From contig NZ_JAUASV010000001.1 in assembly GCF_030345695.1 (NCBI RefSeq), positions 124,001-188,000 of the forward strand: a DNA stretch of 64,000 nt. The letters are read 5' to 3'. The first letter of the stretch is position 1; each line of letters begins with the position of its first letter. Below the pieces are notes generated by a model. The model was not told the origin of the DNA. It made no database searches and worked only from the letters and a program-made list of their open reading frames with translations. Origin of the DNA: Galbitalea sp. SE-J8. Lineage in GTDB: Bacteria; Actinomycetota; Actinomycetes; Actinomycetales; Microbacteriaceae. This document shows, piece after piece, positions 16,972 through 24,448 of this stretch. The position numbers and the translations under genes are program-made.

Positions 16972-18185
16972 GAGGCCTGGAAGATCGGCAGGTACAGCGC
17001 CACCACCATGTAGCCGATCACGCTGCCGAGCACCACGATCATGATCGGCTCGATGAGACTCGTGAGCGCCTTCGTCATGGTCTCGACCTCGGCGTTGTAG
17101 AACTCGCCGATCTTGTCGAGCATCGTCTCCATCGAGCCGGCCTCCTCGCCGACGGCGATCATCTGCTGCGCCATCGGCGGGAAGATCGGCTCATCGGCGA
17201 GCGGCGCCGCGACGCTCTTGCCCTGCCGCACCGACTCCTGCACCCGCCTGAGCGCATTCTCGAGCGTCCAGCTGCCGGAGGTCTGCCCGACGATCGACAG
17301 CGCCTGAAGAATCGGCACACCGGCCGCGAGCATCGTCGAGAACGTGCGGGTGAACCGCGTGATCGCGATCTTCTGGAACAGCTTGCCGAACACGGGAAGG
17401 CTCAACCGCAGCTTGTCGACGCGCTCGCGCACCGCATCCGAGTGCTTGTTGCGCTGGTACCAGACCGTGCCGATCGCGATGAGCACGACCAAGACCGGCA
17501 GGATCCACACCATGTTCTGCGAGAGCACGACGAGGATGAGCGTCGGCACCGGCAGGGTCTCGCCCATCTGGTCGAACATCTTCTGGAAGATCGGAACGAC
17601 GAACAGCAGCATGCCGATCACCGCGATCACGGCGATGAGCAGCACGATCACCGGGTAGGTCATCGCCGACTTGATCTCGTCACGCAGCTTGACGTCGGCC
17701 TCGAAGTTGTCCGCGATGCCCGTGAGCGCCTGGTCGAGGAAGCCGCCCGTCTCACCGGCACGGATCATGTGCACCATGAGCGGCGGGAACGCCTTGTCGT
17801 GCTTCGCCATCGCATCCGACAGCGCCGAGCCCTGCTCCACATCCGCCCGCACCAGGCCGAGCACGCGGCCGAGCTCCTTGTTCTCCACCTGGTCGGAGAG
17901 GATCGCGAGCGTGCGGATGAGCGAGAGTCCGGCACCGATCATGGTCGCCATCTGACGGGATGCCACGGCGAGGTCCTTGAGCTTCACCCGCCCCGACAGG
18001 CCCGGGATCCGGAGCTCCATCTGCAGCCCGGTGCCGGCGGGAGCCTCGTCCACGGTGATCGGCGAGATGCCCATCGACCGCAACTTCGACAGCGCCGCGC
18101 CCTGCGACCCCGCCTCGAGCCGACCCTTGACGACCTTGCCCCTGGCGTCCCGGGCGGTGTACGCCCACGCGGTCGCGTTCGACAT
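16953..18185 (-). CDS. pilC: Type IV pilus platform protein PilC
   Basis: 410 residues with the two-lobed GspF/PilC fold: two helical cytoplasmic domains (about 70-190 and 270-390, each with a VGExxG-type turn, IRAGETGGFL and IAVGEEAGSM) and three membrane helices (about 175-200, 225-245, 380-400). It forms the membrane platform on which the PilB and PilT motors act. The start codon shares a base with the pilT stop (TGATG), giving a coupled pilB-pilT-pilC unit. Confidence 0.96.
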   Translation of the reverse strand: MSNATAWAYTARDARGKVVKGRLEAGSQGAALSKLRSMGISPITVDEAPAGTGLQMELRIPGLSGRVKLKDLAVASRQMATMIGAGLSLIRTLAILSDQVENKELGRVLGLVRADVEQGSALSDAMAKHDKAFPPLMVHMIRAGETGGFLDQALTGIADNFEADVKLRDEIKSAMTYPVIVLLIAVIAVIGMLLFVVPIFQKMFDQMGETLPVPTLILVVLSQNMVWILPVLVVLIAIGTVWYQRNKHSDAVRERVDKLRLSLPVFGKLFQKIAITRFTRTFSTMLAAGVPILQALSIVGQTSGSWTLENALRRVQESVRQGKSVAAPLADEPIFPPMAQQMIAVGEEAGSMETMLDKIGEFYNAEVETMTKALTSLIEPIMIVVLGSVIGYMVVALYLPIFQASTTVPK

Positions 18186-19930
18186 CAGAACTGCCCTCCG
18201 ACTCCGTAGCCACCCTGCGACGCACGCTCACCACGCTGGATGAGCTGCTTGATGTCCTCCATGTCATGCGCCTTCTCGTAGGCCGCCGCGTGCGAGATCT
18301 GGCCCATGTTCACGAGATCGGCGAGGTGCTGGTCCATCGTGTGCATGCCGAGGTCGCGTCCCGCCTGCATCGCCGAGTGGATCTGGTACACCTTGCCCTC
18401 GCGGATGAGGTTCGAGATCGCGGGCGTCATCACGAGCACCTCGGTGGCGACCGCGCGTCCCCCGCCGATCTTCTTCACGAGCGTCTGCGACACGATGCCC
18501 TGCAGCGTGCCGGCGAGCTGGGTGCGCACGAGCGCCTGCTGGTGGGGCGGGAACACGTCGAGGATGCGGTCGATCGACTGCGCGGCATCCTGCGTGTGCA
18601 GGGTGGCGAACACGAGGTGGCCGGTCTCCGCCGCGGTGAGCGCGGTCGAGATGGTCTCGAGGTCGCGGAGCTCGCCGATCAGGATGACGTCGGGGTCCTG
18701 CCGCAGCACGTGCTTGAGCGCGTTCTGGAAGCTCACCGTGTCGTGGCCGACCTCACGCTGGTTCACGAGCGACTGCTTGTTCTCGTGCATGAACTCGATC
18801 GGGTCCTCGACCGTCATGATGTGGTCGGCACGCGTCGAGTTGACCACGTCGATGAGCGAGGCGAGGGTCGTCGACTTGCCCGAACCGGTCGGACCGGTCA
18901 CGAGCACGAGCCCGCGCGCGAGCCCCGCGAACTCGGCGACCTTCGCGGGCACCCCGAGCTGATCGAGCGGCTTGATCGTCGTCGGGATGAGCCGGAACGC
19001 GGCGCCGTAGTGGTTGCGCTGCTGGTAGAGGTTCACGCGGAAACGCGCCGAGGGCGACAGCTGATAGGCGAAGTCGAGCTCGAGGTCGACGAGGAACGTC
19101 TCCTCCTGCGCCTCCGTGAGCAGACTCGTCAGGGTCTTCGACACGTGATCGTGCGACCACGCCGACATGCCGGGCACCGGGCGCAGCGAGCCGTCGAGAC
19201 GCACGAGCGGCGGCGACCCGGCCGCCACGTGCAGGTCGGATGCGCCGAGCAGCACCACCTGGTTGAGCGCCTCGACGATGTCCTTGTGCGAGCCCTCCTG
19301 GCCCTCGCCCGGCTGCGGATCGGTCGGGGCGATCCGGGATGCGGGGGCTGCGCCCGGGGTTGAGGCGGGCGTGGTGGCGGATGCGGCGGCGGAGGTGGTG
19401 GTGGTGGTGCCCGCTGCGGCGGGGGTCGTGGCGGGAGCTGCTGCCTCGGAGGCGGCCGACGGCGGGGCGAACTGCTCGAGGGTGGGCGCGGCGCCGGTTC
19501 CCTCGTAGTTCGGCAGTCCGTCGAACGAGGGCGGGGCCGGGGCGTCGAAGGTCTCCTCGCCGAACGCGGGCGGGGTGGCCGGCACCTCGAACACCGGTGG
19601 GGCGTAGGCCGAGGCGTCGAACGCGGTGACGTCGAACGCCGGGGCTCCGTACGCCGACGCGTCGAACGCGGGGGCTGACGCCGGGACGGGGGCGTCGAAC
19701 GCCGGGAACGCGGGCGCCGCATCCGCCGCCGGGAACGCGGGCGTGGTCGAGAACGTGGGCGGCGGCGGGAACGCACTCGGGTCGAACCCCGCGGTCGAGG
19801 GCGCAGGGCCGGCCGACGCCGGGGCGCCCGGGGCGGCGGCCTCGGCCGCGCGTGCCGCGCGGCGGCTCGTGGCCGGCGGGTAGCCGTCGCCGTCGCCGAG
19901 CGGCGGGATCTCGAAGATGTTGTCTGCCAT
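18185..19930 (-). CDS. pilT: Pilus retraction ATPase PilT with long N-terminal extension
   Basis: 581 residues. The last ~360 are a canonical PilT: N2 domain beginning HKDIVEALNQ, Walker A GPTGSGKS, Asp box with GELRDLET, Walker B, and the retraction signature AISNLIRE followed by GMHTMDQHL. It powers pilus disassembly and twitching. Ahead of it lie about 220 low-complexity residues rich in Ala, Pro and Phe with repeats such as AFDASAY, absent from ordinary PilT proteins of about 340-360 residues. The ATG at 19930 is chosen because AGGGG lies 5-6 bases upstream; the GTG two codons earlier is less well placed. Confidence 0.93.
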   Translation of the reverse strand: MADNIFEIPPLGDGDGYPPATSRRAARAAEAAAPGAPASAGPAPSTAGFDPSAFPPPPTFSTTPAFPAADAAPAFPAFDAPVPASAPAFDASAYGAPAFDVTAFDASAYAPPVFEVPATPPAFGEETFDAPAPPSFDGLPNYEGTGAAPTLEQFAPPSAASEAAAPATTPAAAGTTTTTSAAASATTPASTPGAAPASRIAPTDPQPGEGQEGSHKDIVEALNQVVLLGASDLHVAAGSPPLVRLDGSLRPVPGMSAWSHDHVSKTLTSLLTEAQEETFLVDLELDFAYQLSPSARFRVNLYQQRNHYGAAFRLIPTTIKPLDQLGVPAKVAEFAGLARGLVLVTGPTGSGKSTTLASLIDVVNSTRADHIMTVEDPIEFMHENKQSLVNQREVGHDTVSFQNALKHVLRQDPDVILIGELRDLETISTALTAAETGHLVFATLHTQDAAQSIDRILDVFPPHQQALVRTQLAGTLQGIVSQTLVKKIGGGRAVATEVLVMTPAISNLIREGKVYQIHSAMQAGRDLGMHTMDQHLADLVNMGQISHAAAYEKAHDMEDIKQLIQRGERASQGGYGVGGQF

Positions 19931-19955
19931 TCCCACCCCTCAGGCGACGACGGTC

Positions 19956-21626
19956 CTACGCGACGACACGCAGGATCTCCTCGACGCTCGTGAAACCGTG
20001 CTGCACCTTCGCCCAGCCGTCCTGCCGGAGGGTCAGCATCCCCTGCGAGATCGCGACCTGCTGGATCTCCGCCGCGCTCGCGCGCTCGACCGCGAGGCGC
20101 TCGATCTGCTCCGACACGCTCATCACCTCGTGCAGTCCGATGCGGCCGCGGTAGCCCGTGTTCGAGCACGCCGCGCAGCCGACCGGGCGGTACAGCGTCG
20201 GGATCGGCTGGTTCGGGTCGAAGCCGAAGCGCAGCGCCGCGAGCTCGCGCGGGTCGTGCTGGTACGCCGTCTTGCACCGGTCGCACAGCCGCCGGGCGAG
20301 GCGCTGGGCGACGACGCAGTCGAGCGCCGACCCGACGAGGAACGGCTCGATGTTCATCTCGGTGAGACGCGTGATCGCGCTCGGCGCGTCGTTCGTGTGC
20401 AGCGTGCTCAGCACGAGGTGACCGGTGAGCGAGGCCTCGACGGCGATCTGCGCGGTCTCGTGGTCGCGGATCTCGCCGATGAGCACCACATCCGGATCGG
20501 ATCGCAGGATGCTGCGCAGCGCACTCGCGAAGGTCAGGCCCGCCTTCGGGTTGACCTGCACCTGGTTGATGCCCCTCATGCGGTACTCGACCGGGTCCTC
20601 GACCGTGATGACGTTGATCTCGGGCCGGGCGACCTCGTTGAGGGTCGTGTAGAGCGTCGTCGACTTGCCCGAACCGGTCGGGCCCGTGACGAGGATCATG
20701 CCGTACGGCTTCGTGTAGCTCGCGCGGTAGGCCGCGAAGTTGCGCGGCAGCAGCGCGAGCTTGTCCATCGACACCGCGGTGTTCGAGTTGTCCAGGATGC
20801 GCATGACGACCTTCTCGCCCCACACCGTGGGCAGGGTCGCCACGCGCAGGTCGATCTTGCGACCGCCGTGGCTCACCGACATCCGTCCGTCCTGCGGCTT
20901 GCGCCGCTCGGCGATGTCGATGTCGCTCATGATCTTGAGGCGGGAGATGACGCCGTTCTGGATCGCCTTCGGCGCCGACTGCATCTCGTGCAGCACGCCG
21001 TCGATGCGGTACCGCACGTGCATGTCGTACTCGCCCGGCTCGATGTGGATGTCGGACGCCTTGTCCTGGATCGCCTGGCTGATGATGAGGTTCACGAAGC
21101 GCACGATGGGCGCGTCGTCCTCGACCTGCTCGGCGCCCGCGACCACGAGGTCGTTGCTCGGTGCGCTCTCCTCCTCGAGCGTGGAGGTCAGGTCGCTCAG
21201 CTCGCTGTCGGCGCGCAGGTAGCGGTCCATCGCCATCCGCAGGTCCGACTCCTCGGCGACCACGGGACGCACCTGCATGCGCGTCGCGGCACGAATGTCG
21301 TCGATCGCGATCACGTTGCCCGGGTCGGCCATCGCGAGGGTCAGCAGATCGCCGACCGAGCCGATCGGCAGCACGGTGTGCCGGCGGCAGACCGGGGCGG
21401 GCACGAGCGCGACGGCGGTGCGATCGACCGGGAACTCGGCGAGCTCGACGAACGGCACCTCGGCCTGCGCGGCGCGCGCGCTCGCGAGCTGCACGGGCGT
21501 CACGATGCCCTTCGCGACGAGCGCCTTCACGGCCTCCTCGTCCTCGCCCCACGCGCCGGAGATCGAGTCGAGGTTCTCGATCGGCACGATTCCGCGCAGG
21601 ATGAGGATCTCGGTCAGGGATGCCAC
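19956..21626 (-). CDS. pilB: Pilus extension ATPase PilB (GspE family)
   Basis: 556 residues. An N-terminal MshEN-type domain (about 10-150), then the secretion-ATPase core: Walker A GPTGSGKS (about 320), Asp and His boxes (VEDPVEY, STLHTNDA) and a four-cysteine zinc site (CDRC ... CAACSNTG, about 450-490) characteristic of PilB/GspE. It powers pilus polymerisation. It starts the pilB-pilT-pilC unit, with 25 bases between its stop and the pilT ATG, and is preceded by its own promoter-like sequence. Confidence 0.96.
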   Translation of the reverse strand: MASLTEILILRGIVPIENLDSISGAWGEDEEAVKALVAKGIVTPVQLASARAAQAEVPFVELAEFPVDRTAVALVPAPVCRRHTVLPIGSVGDLLTLAMADPGNVIAIDDIRAATRMQVRPVVAEESDLRMAMDRYLRADSELSDLTSTLEEESAPSNDLVVAGAEQVEDDAPIVRFVNLIISQAIQDKASDIHIEPGEYDMHVRYRIDGVLHEMQSAPKAIQNGVISRLKIMSDIDIAERRKPQDGRMSVSHGGRKIDLRVATLPTVWGEKVVMRILDNSNTAVSMDKLALLPRNFAAYRASYTKPYGMILVTGPTGSGKSTTLYTTLNEVARPEINVITVEDPVEYRMRGINQVQVNPKAGLTFASALRSILRSDPDVVLIGEIRDHETAQIAVEASLTGHLVLSTLHTNDAPSAITRLTEMNIEPFLVGSALDCVVAQRLARRLCDRCKTAYQHDPRELAALRFGFDPNQPIPTLYRPVGCAACSNTGYRGRIGLHEVMSVSEQIERLAVERASAAEIQQVAISQGMLTLRQDGWAKVQHGFTSVEEILRVVA

Positions 21627-21695
21627 TGTCGCGCCCCCTTCTCGATACCGTCACGCGGCCCCCCGGGCGCGACGGTGCGGAAACACCTGCGCCTT

Positions 21696-21724
21696 ACGCT
21701 AAACCACCGGTGGAGAGTTCGCCA
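21696..21724 (-). promoter_or_regulatory. Candidate pilB promoter
   Basis: TGGCGA (21724-21719) and TAGCGT (21701-21696) on the minus strand, 17 bases apart; the -10 fits TANNNT, the -35 matches three of six. Transcription would begin about 65 bases before the pilB ATG and keep the pilus unit separate from the kinase operon upstream. Confidence 0.4.
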
Positions 21725-21786
21725 GCGGTGCTGTCCTCCAGCGGTGGTGGTGCGGCGTGTTTGACCTGGATCATTCGCCCGGCCGG

Positions 21787-22425
21787 TCAGCGCGCTCCGA
21801 CGACCGCGGCGACGATCGCCACGACGAGCACCGCCGCGACCGCGAGCGCGCCGATCGCCACCGCCCCGATCACGACGAGGGTCGCGAGGCTGCGACGCGG
21901 GGCAGCGGATGCCGTCGCCCGCCCGGCACGACGCCGCGGCGGGGGCGGAGCGGTCGGAGTGCGCGCGGCGCGCGCCGGCTCGGCCGCGCGGGGCCGATAG
22001 CCGTCGGGGCCGACATCCGGCACGCGGGCCTCGCGCCCGGCGCGGGCCGGGGTGCTCGGGGTGCCCGGGGTGCCCGGGGTGCCCGGGGTGCTCCGGGCAC
22101 GGCGGGTCGTATCGTGCGCGACGCCGCGGGCGATGACCCGGGTCCGGTCGTCGGGATCATCCGGGCCGACGCGCTGCGCCGCCCGGGTCGCGTCGACCGG
22201 GCGCCGCGACACCACGCGCGTCTCATCATCGCGATCGCCGGGGCCGTCGCCCTGCACCGCCCGGGTCGCGTCGATCGGGCGCCGCCGCGGCACGACGCGC
22301 GTCTCGTCCTCGAGGTCCGCCGACTCGGACGGCTCGCCGCGGTCGCCGGGCTCCCCGGCAACGTCGGAGGCGATAGTCACGCCGGGCTCCCCGGGCACGC
22401 CGGGCACGTCGGGCTCCTCGGTCAC
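21787..22425 (-). CDS. Small protein with C-terminal membrane anchor, end of kinase operon
   Basis: 212 residues. Residues 1-175 are disordered, acidic then basic, with Gly-Thr-Pro repeats and several Asp-Glu-Thr-Arg-Val-Val motifs (DDETRVVSRR, LEDETRVVPRR) that resemble FHA-binding or kinase-target Thr sites. A single hydrophobic helix (about 182-210) ends the chain, placing the rest in the cytoplasm. Its ATG overlaps the PP2C stop by 4 bases. The repeated Thr-containing motif next to kinase, phosphatase and FHA genes makes it a plausible phospho-substrate; this is inference. Confidence 0.7.
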   Translation of the reverse strand: MTEEPDVPGVPGEPGVTIASDVAGEPGDRGEPSESADLEDETRVVPRRRPIDATRAVQGDGPGDRDDETRVVSRRPVDATRAAQRVGPDDPDDRTRVIARGVAHDTTRRARSTPGTPGTPGTPSTPARAGREARVPDVGPDGYRPRAAEPARAARTPTAPPPPRRRAGRATASAAPRRSLATLVVIGAVAIGALAVAAVLVVAIVAAVVGAR

Positions 22426-23231
22426 GCCGGGCTCTCCGTCGTGTCGTGCGCCGGCGGCATCCGTTCGACGACGCCCGTCTCGTCGTCGAGCTCGGCGGCC
22501 GCGCCGCCCTCGAGCACGTCGACCACGACGACCGTGACGTTGTCGCGCCCTCCCGCGGCGAGCGCTGCGGCGACGAGCGCATCCGCCATGTGCTGCGCCG
22601 GCATCCGTCGCGCGAGCATCGCCGCGACCACGTCGTCGCCGATCTCGCCGGTGAGGCCGTCGGAGCAGATCAGCAGGCGCTCCTCCGCGCCGACCGGGAT
22701 GAGCCAGCGGTCGGCCTCGCTGTCCTCGGCGCCGACCGCGCGCGTGATGACGTTGCGGCCGCGGAAGTGCGGCACGTCCTCGCGCGCGAGCAGGCCGTCG
22801 TCGACGAGTTCCTGCGCGATCGAGTGGTCGCGCGTGAGCTGCTCGAACCGCTCGCCCCGCAGCCGGTAGACCCGGGAGTCGCCGATGTTGAAGACGAGCC
22901 AGTGCGGACGCTCGTCCTGCGCGACGAGCACGACCCCCGCGACCGTGCTGCCCGCCCCGCGCTCGCTTCGCGTCGCGAGCTCGTGCACGACCGCGTGCGC
23001 CCGCCGGAGCGCCGCGGTCACATCCTCGGGCTGCGGCCGCTCGCGCCCGACGAGCGCGCGCAACGCCTCGACGACCGCGGCGCTCGCGAGGTCGCCCGTG
23101 TCGTGGCCGCCCATGCCGTCCGCCACGGCGAAGACGGGGAACTCGGCGATCGCCGAGTCCTCGTTGACGCGCCGCACCGTCCCGACGTCGGTCGCGACGC
23201 CGACTTCGACACGGATGGGCGCGCCGCTCAC
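22422..23231 (-). CDS. PP2C-family Ser/Thr protein phosphatase
   Basis: 269 residues, the size of bacterial PstP/PrpC catalytic domains without a membrane helix. Metal-binding motifs are intact: VRRVNEDS, FAVADGMGGHDTGD, NIGDSRVYRL, CSDGLTGEI and GGRDNVTVVVV. It removes phosphate from Ser/Thr and probably opposes the kinase encoded in the same operon. GTG 23231 overlaps the FHA stop by 4 bases (GTGA) and has GGAG upstream. That beats the longer start, which would overlap the FHA gene by 46 bases. Confidence 0.93.
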   Translation of the reverse strand: MSGAPIRVEVGVATDVGTVRRVNEDSAIAEFPVFAVADGMGGHDTGDLASAAVVEALRALVGRERPQPEDVTAALRRAHAVVHELATRSERGAGSTVAGVVLVAQDERPHWLVFNIGDSRVYRLRGERFEQLTRDHSIAQELVDDGLLAREDVPHFRGRNVITRAVGAEDSEADRWLIPVGAEERLLICSDGLTGEIGDDVVAAMLARRMPAQHMADALVAAALAAGGRDNVTVVVVDVLEGGAAAELDDETGVVERMPPAHDTTESPA

Positions 23232-24448
23232 GACCGCTCCTCCCGCAGGCCCACGGCGAGCTGCCCGAGCCACAGCTCGCCGTCGACCGTGACCGCGAAC
23301 CCGGGCGTCAGCTCGACCTCCTCGCCCGACGCGCGGACGAGGACGGTGCCGTTCGTCGACCCGAGATCGGTGACGAGCCAGGCACCGTCGGACTGCTCGA
23401 GCCGCGCGTGCGTCTTCGACACCGTCTTCGACGGGTCGGCGAGCGCCACGAGCTGCGCCGTCACGTCAGAGCCCGACGCGGCCGGGTTCCGCCCGAGCAG
23501 CACGGTCGTCGCCGTGATCGCGACCGGCGCGGACCCCTCGGCCTCGAGCGTCCAGCCGCGCACCCGGCGCCGCACGCTGAGCACCGTCTGGTCGACGTCG
23601 TCGTCGGGCACGGGGCCGGACGCGGCAGGCGCGGGGGCGGCAGGCGCGGGGGCGGCCTGGGCGGGCGCGGGGGCGGCGGGCGCGGGGGCGGGCGCGGGCT
23701 GGGCGGGCGGGGTGTGCACGTCGAGGCCGGGCACCGACTCGATCGGCGGCGCCCACTGCAGGGCGCTCGCGACCGGGGGTGCGGGAGTGGGTGCCGACGG
23801 GCCAGGCCGCGCCGGAACCGCAGGCCGCTCCGGAATGGCAGGGGGCTCCGGAAGGGCGGGTGCCGCGGACGGCGCGCTCGGAGTCGTCGGCGGCACGGCC
23901 GGAGCTGCCCCGGCACTGCCGCCCGGCCGCACTTCACCGCCGCCCGGGAACGCGCCTGCGCCCGCATCCGGGACCCAACCCGCACCCGGCGGAAGCGGGC
24001 CCGCACCGCCCTGCAGCCCCGACATCCGTGCTCCGAAGTCCGTGCCGCCGCCGAGCGGAAGCGGCTGCGCCGGACCGAAGCCCAGGATGCTGGCCCACAC
24101 CGGCAGCACGAGGATCGCGAGCACCGTCATGCCCGCTCCCCGCCCGAACCGCCGGGTGATCGCGTGCAGCGACAGGTAGAAGACGACGAGTCCGGCGACC
24201 TGCACGATCGGCAGGAACAGCGTGATGACCCAGAACGCCGAGTAGCCGCCGAGGCGGTACAGCTCGACCGTGTTGAGCACCGGCACCCACGCGCGCCACT
24301 GCTCGACGCCGAGCTTGCCGAACATCCTGCCGAGGGCGATCGCGAGCCACACGTAGACGCCGACGACCAGCACGAGGTAGACGACGCCGCCGATCACACT
24401 GCCGACGAGCAGGGCCGGGTCGGACGGGTCGAGCGGGGTGGGGTTCAC
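23228..24448 (-). CDS. DUF5684-type membrane domain fused to FHA domain
   Basis: 406 residues. Three or four membrane helices in the first ~135 residues with the ...RMFGKLG...RAWVPVLN pattern typical of DUF5684. A Pro/Ala-rich linker (about 135-290) follows, then a C-terminal FHA domain (about 310-400) with LLGRNP, SKTHARL and GSTNGT, the Arg, Ser, His and Asn that bind phosphothreonine. It should place a phospho-Thr reader at the inner face of the membrane. A Thr just before the domain (DVDQTVLSVRRR) resembles kinase sites that switch FHA proteins such as GarA. Overlaps both neighbours by 4 bases. Confidence 0.88.
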   Translation of the reverse strand: MNPTPLDPSDPALLVGSVIGGVVYLVLVVGVYVWLAIALGRMFGKLGVEQWRAWVPVLNTVELYRLGGYSAFWVITLFLPIVQVAGLVVFYLSLHAITRRFGRGAGMTVLAILVLPVWASILGFGPAQPLPLGGGTDFGARMSGLQGGAGPLPPGAGWVPDAGAGAFPGGGEVRPGGSAGAAPAVPPTTPSAPSAAPALPEPPAIPERPAVPARPGPSAPTPAPPVASALQWAPPIESVPGLDVHTPPAQPAPAPAPAAPAPAQAAPAPAAPAPAASGPVPDDDVDQTVLSVRRRVRGWTLEAEGSAPVAITATTVLLGRNPAASGSDVTAQLVALADPSKTVSKTHARLEQSDGAWLVTDLGSTNGTVLVRASGEEVELTPGFAVTVDGELWLGQLAVGLREERS

